NCBI GenBank assembly: GCA_026417675.1
Contig: JAOACV010000205.1
Span: forward strand, 1 to 5,525
Length of the DNA stretch: 5,525 nt
Direction of reading: 5' to 3'
Source of the DNA: Verrucomicrobiia bacterium
GTDB taxonomy: Bacteria; Verrucomicrobiota; Verrucomicrobiia; CAIQCK01
The notes under the pieces were generated by a model, which saw only the letters and a list, made by a program, of their open reading frames with translations, was not told where the DNA came from and ran no database searches. This document shows, one piece after another, positions 1-5,525 of the stretch (the first letter of the stretch is position 1; each line of letters begins with the position of its first letter). Position numbers and translations under genes: made by a program.

Positions 1-355
1 GCTGAAAGCTGGTTTCCCGAAATCGCTTCACGACGCGCCGGCGCTGTTGCCGGCGGAAAACAGCGCGTTCCGTCGCGCGCTGGAGAACTGGTTCCGCGAA
101 TTGGGCGTGCGCCCCCGCGTGGTGGCGGAGTTCGAGGACCTCGCGCTGATGAAAGTGATGGCCGCCGAAGGCCGGGGCTTCATCGCCGTGCCAAGCCTCG
201 TCGCCGCCGAAGCCGTCGGGCGATACAAGTTTCACATCATCGGCGCCACCACCCGCTGCAAAGTTCAGTTCTACGCCATCAGCGCCGAACGCCGCATCAC
301 GCATCCGGCCGTGGCGCTGATCACCACCAAGGCGCAGGGGCGGCTGAACAGTTAG
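1..355 (+). CDS. nhaR: NhaR-like LysR-family transcriptional regulator, C-terminal part (5' truncated by window edge)
   Basis: The reading frame is open from base 2 to a TAG stop at 353-355 and gives 117 residues. It has no internal start that makes sense for a separate gene, so it is the tail of a longer protein cut by the left edge. The residues match the C-terminal effector-binding half of LysR-type regulators of the NhaR kind: a segment with ENSAFRRALENWF, then GVRPRVVAEFEDLALMK, then GRGFIAVPS, and a final SAERRITHPAV motif. The DNA-binding helix-turn-helix would lie upstream and is not visible. Known NhaR proteins are about 300 residues and activate the Na+/H+ antiporter gene nhaA in response to sodium; the target here cannot be seen. 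The gene converges on the carotenoid-type operon and so is not part of it. The NhaR subfamily is assigned from recognised motifs only; another LysR subfamily remains possible. Confidence 0.82.
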   Translation, partial: LKAGFPKSLHDAPALLPAENSAFRRALENWFRELGVRPRVVAEFEDLALMKVMAAEGRGFIAVPSLVAAEAVGRYKFHIIGATTRCKVQFYAISAERRITHPAVALITTKAQGRLNS

Positions 356-428
356 CCGATGAGAATAACGTGCAGCTCCTGCTGGCGGCGGCGGACGGCC
401 GGCAGTTCGCCCTCGACGTGAAAACGGC
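356..428. other. Convergent intergenic gap, no gene seen
   Basis: These 73 bases lie between the stop of the NhaR-like gene (+) and the stop of the DUF2892 gene (-). I see no coding region of its own. It is where transcription from both sides should end. The only structure found is the weak GC-rich inverted repeat listed separately. Confidence 0.7.
379..405. terminator. Weak inverted repeat, possible bidirectional terminator
   Basis: CTGCTGG at 379-385 can pair with CCGGCAG at 399-405 through a 13-base GC-rich loop, giving a 7-base stem with one non-Watson-Crick pair. It sits in the gap between two convergent genes, where a shared terminator is expected. No run of T follows it on either strand, so it does not meet the usual rule for an intrinsic terminator. 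A chance hairpin in GC-rich DNA is a fair alternative. Confidence 0.2.
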
Positions 429-638
429 TCACCATCGTGTCTTCAGGCCGCACGCCCGCGCGACACACCAGCCGCGGAACGCCTCGAACAGGCAGAACAC
501 GCCGGCGACGGCCGCCACGGCACAGGCGGCAAGGTGGACCCAATAGAAACAGACCGCCGCCGCGAGCAGAATGACACCAAAGCCGCCGCGCAGGATGCGG
601 CCGGTCGTGGTGATGTTGGGTTGGAAAAACCTGGACAT
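429..638 (-). CDS. Small DUF2892 (YgaP-type transmembrane domain) inner membrane protein
   Basis: This encodes a 69-residue protein if started at the ATG at 638-636, ending in TGA at 431-429. It begins MSRFFQPNITTTGRILRGGF and has two hydrophobic segments at about residues 17-33 and 36-53, giving a membrane hairpin. The end, GWCVARACGLKT (residues 56-67), is the Cys-containing tail typical of DUF2892 proteins. The family's function is poorly known; in YgaP a similar membrane domain is fused to a rhodanese sulfurtransferase. I chose the second ATG because family members start just before the N-x-G-R segment. An ATG at 656, in the same frame, would add six residues (MCESSA) and overlap the stop of the upstream gene. 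No strong ribosome binding site is seen, so translational coupling to the upstream gene is likely. It is the last gene of the operon. Confidence 0.8.
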   Translation of the reverse strand: MSRFFQPNITTTGRILRGGFGVILLAAAVCFYWVHLAACAVAAVAGVFCLFEAFRGWCVARACGLKTRW

Positions 639-648
639 GGCGGAACTC

Positions 649-1605
649 TCACACATGGTTTCGCAGCATCAACTCCGCCGGATACGGGTTCAGATACGTC
701 TGCCCGGCCACCCACGGATGCGGGTGGCGGCGAAAATGATGGTTCAGCAGCGTCAACGGAACGATCAGCGGCACGCGACCCGCGCGGTAATCCTCGATGC
801 ACTCGGCCAACTCGGCCTTGTCGCCGGCGTCGAGGGCGTCCTTTAGATAACCGGCCAGGTGGTAGAGAACGTTGGCATGTTTCCTGGTGGTGGCGTGCAT
901 GGCGAGTCCCTCCATGAACGTCGCGCCATACGTCGTGAGCGTCTCCGGCAGCGGCGCGCGCCCCGCGCCGGCCACGAGCCGGCCAAGTTTTTGATAGTGG
1001 GCCGGACGGTGGGCCATGAGCGCGAGTTTCTGGCAGGTGTGGAACGCGACGAGGTCTTTCGCGCGGGGCTTGCCCTTCAGAAACTCCCGCCAGCGATGCA
1101 GAGCGAACACGCGCTCGATGAAGTTCTCGCGCAACGTCATGTCATGCAACCGGCCTTCCTCCTCCACCGGCAGCATTGGGAACCGCTTCATCAGCGCGCC
1201 GGCGAACAGGCCCCGGCCCATGCGCGCGGCCATGCCGCGCTCGTCATAGACGCGGACACGCGCCATGCCGCAAGAGGGCGAGTCTTTCTTGAGGATGTAA
1301 CCGCAGAGGCCGAGCGGGGCGAGTTTTTCCAGACGCTTGGCGGCGTAGCGGTTCATCGCTTCGGTGTGATCCTTGCCGGACCGGGGCGCGACCAGCCGCG
1401 GGTTGTCGGGGTCGCCTTCGAGGCGGATGCTTTCGCGCGGCGTGCCGAGGCCCAGTTCGACTTCGGGGCAGACCGGCACCCATTCGAAGAACCGGCCCAG
1501 CGTTCCGGTGAGGAACGCGTCGTGTTTGTGGCCGCCATCGTAGCGGACGCGCTCGCCGAGCAGGCAGGCGCTGATGCCGATGCGGATTTTTGCTTCGGAT
1601 TCCAT
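649..1605 (-). CDS. DUF523 (TudS-like Fe-S desulfidase) - DUF1722 (YbgA-like) two-domain protein
   Basis: This is a 318-residue protein with ATG at 1605-1603 and TGA at 651-649. Residues about 5-145 are a DUF523 domain with SACLLG (Cys14), VPVCPE (Cys46), LGLCGYILKKDSPSCG (Cys101, Cys112) and FPMLPVEEEGRL. Members of this family named TudS are 2-thiouracil desulfidases that hold a [4Fe-4S] cluster by three cysteines; the conserved cysteines are present here, so cluster binding is predicted. Residues about 175-318 are a DUF1722 domain with AFHTCQKLALMAH (188-200), KHANVLYHLAGY, and a final YLNPYPAELMLRNH. The two-domain form is known for YbgA-type proteins; E. coli ybgA lies next to the photolyase gene phrB. 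The start is 4 bases after the tspO stop, and no strong ribosome binding site is visible, which suggests coupled translation. The domains are confidently assigned; the actual substrate in this organism is inference. Confidence 0.92.
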   Translation of the reverse strand: MESEAKIRIGISACLLGERVRYDGGHKHDAFLTGTLGRFFEWVPVCPEVELGLGTPRESIRLEGDPDNPRLVAPRSGKDHTEAMNRYAAKRLEKLAPLGLCGYILKKDSPSCGMARVRVYDERGMAARMGRGLFAGALMKRFPMLPVEEEGRLHDMTLRENFIERVFALHRWREFLKGKPRAKDLVAFHTCQKLALMAHRPAHYQKLGRLVAGAGRAPLPETLTTYGATFMEGLAMHATTRKHANVLYHLAGYLKDALDAGDKAELAECIEDYRAGRVPLIVPLTLLNHHFRRHPHPWVAGQTYLNPYPAELMLRNHV

Positions 1606-1609
1606 AGGT

Positions 1610-2101
1610 CTATGTGTTCAGCCGCCAAAGCACCGCGTTCAGTACCGCCGCGAAGCTCACCCACGCCAGATACGGCGCCATCAGCCATGCGGCGACGCGG
1701 TCGAGTTTGAAGAAAGCCGCTGTCGTCGCGCCGATGGCGATCCACAGCAGCACGATCTCCGCGAACGCCAGTCCCGGTTGTTTCAACCCGAAGAACAGCG
1801 GCGTCCATGCGGCGTTGAGCGCCAGTTGCGCGAGGAACAACCCAAGCGCCTTCCGCCGCGCGCCGTTGTCAGCGAGCCGCCAGACGCGCCATGCGGCGAC
1901 GGCCATCATGATGTAGAGCGTCGTCCATACGGGGCCGAAGACCCAGTTCGGCGGATTCCACGCCGGCTTGCGCAGGCGGGCATACCATTCGCCCGGCCCG
2001 AACAAGCCGCCGAACGCCGCCGCGCCAAAACAAAGCGCCAGCCAGCCGGCCAAAGCGAGCCATTGCTTGTTGCGTTTTAGTTGCACCGTTATGCCGGTCA
2101 T
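1610..2101 (-). CDS. tspO: TspO/MBR family tryptophan-rich sensory membrane protein
   Basis: This is a 163-residue protein, close to the usual length of about 160. It has five hydrophobic segments (about residues 14-35, 53-74, 85-106, 109-131 and 134-158), as expected for the five-helix TspO fold. Family signatures are visible: WYARLRKPAWNPPNWVFGPVW (residues 39-59), NAAWTPLFFG (96-105) and PYLAWVSFAAVLN (143-155), with many Trp residues. TspO/MBR proteins (CrtK in Rhodobacter) bind porphyrins and other ligands in the membrane and affect tetrapyrrole and carotenoid gene control. The start is the ATG at 2101-2099, which overlaps the TGA of the upstream crtI gene in an ATGA; an open frame extends further upstream but lies inside crtI and lacks family resemblance. 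The coupling to crtI supports a role linked to pigment. The reading frame has no defects. Confidence 0.95.
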   Translation of the reverse strand: MTGITVQLKRNKQWLALAGWLALCFGAAAFGGLFGPGEWYARLRKPAWNPPNWVFGPVWTTLYIMMAVAAWRVWRLADNGARRKALGLFLAQLALNAAWTPLFFGLKQPGLAFAEIVLLWIAIGATTAAFFKLDRVAAWLMAPYLAWVSFAAVLNAVLWRLNT

Positions 2102-3597
2102 ACTTGCGTGTTTTTCGAGACGAACGGCACGCCGTAAGCGCGCGAGATGAGATTGGCGGCGATCCGGCCGGATTCGTAGATGGTCGGCAACCCGCTGCCG
2201 GGATGCGTGCCGCCCCCGACCAGGTAACAATTGTCGAGTTCCTCGAACCGGTTTCGCGGCCTGAAATAGAGCATTTGTGAGAGCGTGTGGGCGAGGTTGA
2301 ATGTTGCCCCGAGATAAATGTTCATGTTTTGCCAGGTCGCCGGTGTGATGATGAATTCCTCGCGGATGTGATCGGCAATGTCTTTCATTATGGTGCGAGT
2401 CGCGATGGCTTGGAGCACCCGATTGCGAAATCCCGTTGTCTGGCGAGGCCAGTCAATATTGCTTGACTGATTCGGCACCGGCACGAGCACGTAGAGCGAC
2501 GAGCATCCGGGCGGCGCCAGCGACGGATCGGTAACGCTCGCGTTGCGGACATAGAAGGAGATGTCCTCGGACAAAACCTTGCGCTGGAAGATGTCGGCGA
2601 GGTTGGCCTTGTAGTCGCGCGCGAACACAATCATGTGGTGCGGCATGTCGTAGAGCTTGCCCAGACCGAGGTAGAGCATGAACGTCGAACAGGAGAACCG
2701 GCGTTTCGCGATGTTTTCCGGCCTGTATTTGCGCAACGCCCCCGACGGCACCAAGCGGACCATCGCGTAGCCGAAATCGGCGTTGAGCACCAATTCGTCG
2801 CCGGTGACGCGCTCGCCGCTCTCCAACTCCACGCCGCGAACGCGCCGGCCGTCCAGCAGCAGTTGTTTCACGGGAGTGTTCAGCCGGATGGTCGCGCCGA
2901 GTTCGCCCAACACCTTCGCCATCGCCTCGGAAATCTCGCTCAGGCCGCCCATCACATGGTAGATGCCGTGCGCGTGCTCGACATAGGGCAGGATGGCGAA
3001 CGCGCCGGGACACTCCCACGCCGACATGCCGAGGTATTTCGACTGGAACGTGAAGCAGAGTTTCAACCGGTCGTCGTCGAAGTCATCGCCCAGCACCTCC
3101 ATCAAAGATCGGCCAATGCTCAAGCGCGGCAGCGCCCGAAGGAAGTCCCTGGAGAGATACCGGCTGAACGTCGCGTAGTCCTTCTGCAAGCAGGGATACA
3201 TCCGGTGGAAGCGCTCCCTTTCGCGCGTCATGAACCGCTCGTAGCCTGCGCGGCTGCCGGGGAAGCGCGCCTCCAGTTGGCGACTCATGTTCTCGCGATC
3301 CGTCGTCGGTTCGATGGCGAAGTCCTCGAACTGGAGCCGATACATGGGATCGAGCGCGACGAACTGGAGATAGTCCCCGCTCTTGCGGCCCGCTTCCTCG
3401 AACACTTCGTCGAGGATGAACTTCATCATCAAGAACGTCGGCCCGGTGTCGAAGACATAGCCCCCGCGCCGGATCGCCGCGTTGCGTCCGCCGACATGCG
3501 CGCCCTTTTCAAAAACCGTGACCTTGAACCCGCGGCTGGCCAACAACATTGCCGCTGTCAGTCCTCCGGGACCGGCTCCAACTACGATAACGTGCAT
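2098..3597 (-). CDS. crtI: CrtI-family carotenoid desaturase (phytoene desaturase-like FAD oxidoreductase)
   Basis: This is a 499-residue protein, the normal length for CrtI/CrtN-type enzymes. The N terminus has the FAD-binding Rossmann motif VVGAGPGGLTAA (residues 5-16) with the acidic residue Glu30 after beta-strand 2, then a GGR motif at 36-38 and FDTGPT at 49-54. The C terminus carries the second FAD motif of bacterial carotenoid desaturases, with NCYLVGGGTHPGSGLPT at about 456-472 followed by IYESGR. These FAD enzymes desaturate a colourless C40 (phytoene) or C30 (diapophytoene) precursor to a coloured polyene at the membrane. The sequence alone does not settle the substrate or number of steps; a CrtN- or CrtO-like role is possible. 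The start is ATG at 3597-3595, placed just before the Rossmann strand, with only a weak purine stretch upstream. It is the first gene of the tight four-gene run and overlaps tspO by 4 bases. No phytoene synthase gene lies beside it within the window. Confidence 0.92.
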   Translation of the reverse strand: MHVIVVGAGPGGLTAAMLLASRGFKVTVFEKGAHVGGRNAAIRRGGYVFDTGPTFLMMKFILDEVFEEAGRKSGDYLQFVALDPMYRLQFEDFAIEPTTDRENMSRQLEARFPGSRAGYERFMTRERERFHRMYPCLQKDYATFSRYLSRDFLRALPRLSIGRSLMEVLGDDFDDDRLKLCFTFQSKYLGMSAWECPGAFAILPYVEHAHGIYHVMGGLSEISEAMAKVLGELGATIRLNTPVKQLLLDGRRVRGVELESGERVTGDELVLNADFGYAMVRLVPSGALRKYRPENIAKRRFSCSTFMLYLGLGKLYDMPHHMIVFARDYKANLADIFQRKVLSEDISFYVRNASVTDPSLAPPGCSSLYVLVPVPNQSSNIDWPRQTTGFRNRVLQAIATRTIMKDIADHIREEFIITPATWQNMNIYLGATFNLAHTLSQMLYFRPRNRFEELDNCYLVGGGTHPGSGLPTIYESGRIAANLISRAYGVPFVSKNTQV

Positions 3598-3663
3598 GGC
3601 GGCTACTCTAGCAGGCGGGCACAGGCTTGACGAGTGCCGCGGCCGGCGCGTCCCACGGTCAAA
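3598..3663 (-). other. 66-base spacer upstream of crtI, candidate promoter region
   Basis: This is the only gap between two genes on the - strand that is longer than about 10 bases, so a promoter for the crtI operon would be expected here or within the end of the beta-helix gene. It is GC-rich and includes a short GCCGGC palindrome near 3640-3645. I see no convincing -35/-10 pair, no T-rich terminator and no clear regulator-binding palindrome. Confidence 0.35.
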
Positions 3664-5525
3664 TCACTTTTCCACGGGTTCCAGCCGGATGTTGTCCACG
3701 TAGAAGACCGCGCCGGGCTGACCGGAACTGGAGAATCCGAACCACGTGAGCCGGCTGAATTCCGAGTGAAGGCAGGGCAAACCCTCGAACACGCGCTCTT
3801 TTTCGCCGGCCACCGCGACGGCCAGACGGTAGGTTTGAGGCGCGGAACCGGAAAGGTCGAGTCGGATGTCGAGATGAATCCATTTGCCGAGCGGAAGCCT
3901 GGTCAGCGGCTTGCCGGCGGCCGCGAGCGTGCCGTCGGCGCGCACAACGATGCTGGGGCCTTCGCGATATTCAAACTGCTTCTGGGTGTAATCGCGCAAT
4001 CCGACGAAACACTCGGAGGGATGCTCGGCGCTGTTGAGAATGTCGCAGGTGAAACGGACCACGCCATTGGTATGGGGGCGCGTTGTGTAAAACAGGTGCG
4101 GTTGGAATCCATATTGAAGGTTCGCGGCTTCGGTGAACTTGAGGCTCTTCTTGCCGCCAGCGGCGGTTTCCTCGGTCACGCACATGAGTTCCGGCCGGTC
4201 GTCAGGCGAGTAATGGAAGCCGTCCGGGCGTTTGCCGGAGACGACGGATTCGAAGTCCTCGCGGAACGGCCCTGGCGGCGGCGCGGGAGGCGGCGGCGAC
4301 AGCGCGGGAGGCGGCGGCCGTTTAACCCTCTTCGGCGCGTTGACCCAGGCGGCATCGCCGTAAAGGCCGACTTTGCCGGCGTCAATCGGCCGGAAGCCCA
4401 TCGCCAGCGCGGGCGAGGTCGGCTTGAGCCGGAAATCGCCGCGCGCCGCGTCGTAGAACTGCGGGTCGGCAATGCGCGAGTCGCGGTCGCGGCCGCTGCG
4501 CTGCCACTCGGCGAAGCTCACGCCGGAGAAGAGTGGCTCTTTGCCGGAGGTGTCCCAGTAGAGGTTGCGGCGGAATTCCGTCTTGCACTTGAGCGGGCTG
4601 TAATGGTCGGAGGTTATCTGCCCGGTGCTGGAAACCCCGATGTTGCCCTCGAAGGTGAAGGAGAGATGCGGTTCCGAGCGCGCGCAGGTGATGGTGTTGC
4701 TACCGCCGAACGCGAAGATGTTGTTCCGCACCAGATTCTCTTTCCCGTAGTGCTGGTTGAACGCGCCCGCACCCACGCGATAGACGAGGTTGCTCGTCAC
4801 GAGAATGCCGCTGGAGCCTTCGTCGAGGTAGATGCCTGTGCCGCCGACGGGCATCTGCGGCGTCGGCACCACGTCGTGGACGATGTTGTTGGCGATCACG
4901 GTGCCGGGCGAGACCCCCAGCGTGTAAATGCCGCCGCCGTCGCTGAAGTAGCCGTTGCAGATGTGGTGGACGTGGTTGAACGCGATCAGGTTGTGGTGGG
5001 CCGTGCTGGGCGCGTAGCCCCACGAGTGGCCGACGGAGATGCCAAGGTGATGGAAATCGCAAATCTCGTTGTGCGTCACTCGGTTGAACGACGACTTGCC
5101 GATCCACACGCCCTGGCTGCCGAGAAAAATGCGCGAGCCGTGGTGGATGAAACAGTTGTCCAAAACATTGCGCTCAACACGCAACTCCGGCGTGTCCTTG
5201 AACGCCCGCGGTCCGATGAACACCGCGCCGCCGCCGAGGTCATGGATGTGGCAGCGGCGGATGACATTGTCGGCGCAACCGCTGTCCAGCCAGAGGCCGT
5301 TCTCGCCGGCGTGGGCGATCTCGCAGTTCTCGAAGACGCTGTGGCGTAACCCCTCGGCGGCGATGAGCGGTTTCCGCTCAATGGCGCCCTGTTCGTCGGG
5401 CGGCATGTCCGGCGCGATGTGGCAGTCGGTGTGTTGGAATGAAATGCCGACGAAGCGCAGATGCTCGACGTATTTCTTGTCCGACGGCGCGCCCTTGAAC
5501 GCCACGAGCGTCTGCTTTACAACCG
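3664..5525 (-). CDS. Right-handed parallel beta-helix repeat protein with Pro-rich linker and jelly-roll-like C-terminal domain (N terminus beyond window)
   Basis: The frame is open from the right edge to a TGA at 3666-3664, giving at least 619 residues. A GTG at 5505 could serve as a start, but the frame continues upstream without a stop and no signal peptide is visible, so the gene almost certainly begins outside the window. About the first 350 visible residues show repeated short strands rich in Asn, His, Val and Gly, such as FENCEIAHAGENGLWL, VIRRCHIHDLGGGAVFIG and VTHNEICDFHHLGISVG, the pattern of PbH1 coils. The GGGIYTLGVSPGTVI and GIYLDEGSSGILVTSNLVYR segments are typical of secreted beta-helix proteins of Bacteroidetes, Planctomycetes and Verrucomicrobia. 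A Pro-rich linker follows (about residues 400-419), then about 195 residues that begin FREDFESV and end with FYVDNIRLEPVEK, like a concanavalin A/LamG-type jelly roll. A role in polysaccharide binding or cleavage outside the cytoplasm is inferred; no glycosidase or lyase family or catalytic residue was identified. Confidence 0.85.
   Translation of the reverse strand, partial: VVKQTLVAFKGAPSDKKYVEHLRFVGISFQHTDCHIAPDMPPDEQGAIERKPLIAAEGLRHSVFENCEIAHAGENGLWLDSGCADNVIRRCHIHDLGGGAVFIGPRAFKDTPELRVERNVLDNCFIHHGSRIFLGSQGVWIGKSSFNRVTHNEICDFHHLGISVGHSWGYAPSTAHHNLIAFNHVHHICNGYFSDGGGIYTLGVSPGTVIANNIVHDVVPTPQMPVGGTGIYLDEGSSGILVTSNLVYRVGAGAFNQHYGKENLVRNNIFAFGGSNTITCARSEPHLSFTFEGNIGVSSTGQITSDHYSPLKCKTEFRRNLYWDTSGKEPLFSGVSFAEWQRSGRDRDSRIADPQFYDAARGDFRLKPTSPALAMGFRPIDAGKVGLYGDAAWVNAPKRVKRPPPPALSPPPPAPPPGPFREDFESVVSGKRPDGFHYSPDDRPELMCVTEETAAGGKKSLKFTEAANLQYGFQPHLFYTTRPHTNGVVRFTCDILNSAEHPSECFVGLRDYTQKQFEYREGPSIVVRADGTLAAAGKPLTRLPLGKWIHLDIRLDLSGSAPQTYRLAVAVAGEKERVFEGLPCLHSEFSRLTWFGFSSSGQPGAVFYVDNIRLEPVEK
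4281..4318. repeat. Two 17-base direct repeats (21-base period) coding the Pro-rich linker
   Basis: GCGCGGGAGGCGGCGGC occurs at 4281-4297 and again, identically, at 4302-4318, with four bases (GACA) between them, so the period is 21 bases or seven codons. On the coding (-) strand this encodes the linker of the beta-helix protein, with PPPPALS followed by PPPPAPP. The repeat keeps the frame, so changes in copy number would alter linker length by seven residues without breaking the protein. Confidence 0.85.

Noticed and set aside
352..543. A 63-codon - strand frame between the NhaR-like gene and the DUF2892 gene
   Set aside because: It overlaps the DUF2892 gene in another frame, is Arg/Gly/Cys rich with no motif, and has no supporting context.
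859..1710. A 283-codon open frame on the + strand, opposite the DUF523/DUF1722 gene
   Set aside because: Its composition (Arg, Ala, Glu and His rich, no motifs) and its position opposite a well-supported two-domain protein mark it as a shadow frame. It also runs into the tspO region.
2102..2230. N-terminal extension of TspO to an upstream start at 2230
   Set aside because: The extra 43 residues lie wholly inside the end of crtI, are Arg-rich and unlike any TspO N terminus. The ATG at 2101 in the ATGA overlap gives the normal family length.
3598..3620. A TAGAGT hexamer on the - strand as a -10 box for crtI
   Set aside because: It matches the consensus at only four of six positions, the best -35 partner at 17 bases is also weak, and transcription would start at the ATG itself. 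The promoter rules of this organism are unknown.
2635..3630. A 331-codon open frame on the + strand, opposite crtI
   Set aside because: It mirrors the crtI coding strand and has no recognisable domain; crtI has FAD motifs at both ends.
3634..5349. A 571-codon open frame on the + strand, opposite the beta-helix gene
   Set aside because: It is antisense to a protein with clear PbH1 repeats and domains. Its translation is rich in Arg, Ala, Val and Glu with no recognisable motif, as is usual for a shadow frame in GC-rich DNA.

Overview
The window is a GC-rich stretch of bacterial chromosome, densely packed with genes. It holds the 3' end of one gene on the + strand and five genes on the - strand. 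No RNA gene, insertion sequence, CRISPR array or phage-like gene was seen. Gene style suggests a Verrucomicrobiota or Planctomycetota-type bacterium: a large extracellular beta-helix protein with a Pro-rich linker and a jelly-roll-like tail, next to a carotenoid, TspO and DUF1722 cluster. That assignment is inference from gene content, not a database result.

Layout from left to right: (1) the C-terminal 117 residues of a LysR-type regulator resembling NhaR (+, cut by the left edge); (2) a 73-base convergent gap without a gene; (3) a small DUF2892 membrane protein (-); (4) a two-domain DUF523 (TudS-like)/DUF1722 (YbgA-like) protein (-); (5) a TspO/MBR tryptophan-rich membrane protein (-); (6) a CrtI-family carotenoid desaturase (-); (7) a 66-base gap; (8) a large right-handed beta-helix protein (-, its N terminus lies beyond the right edge).

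Genes 6 to 3, in order of transcription, look like one operon. crtI and tspO overlap by 4 bases (ATGA), tspO and the DUF523/DUF1722 gene are 4 bases apart, and the DUF2892 gene starts at most 10 bases after the previous stop or overlaps it. The theme fits light and oxidative stress. CrtI makes the conjugated polyene of a protective pigment. TspO binds porphyrins and regulates pigment or tetrapyrrole metabolism in bacteria such as Rhodobacter. YbgA is a neighbour of DNA photolyase in E. coli. TudS-type DUF523 proteins are Fe-S enzymes that remove sulfur from thiouracil. No phytoene synthase (crtB) or photolyase gene is inside the window. The beta-helix gene is in the same orientation but separated by 66 bases and is probably functionally unrelated.

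Nothing here is clearly a new system. The most interesting points are the tight coupling of a TudS-YbgA fusion with crtI and tspO, and the architecture of the beta-helix protein.
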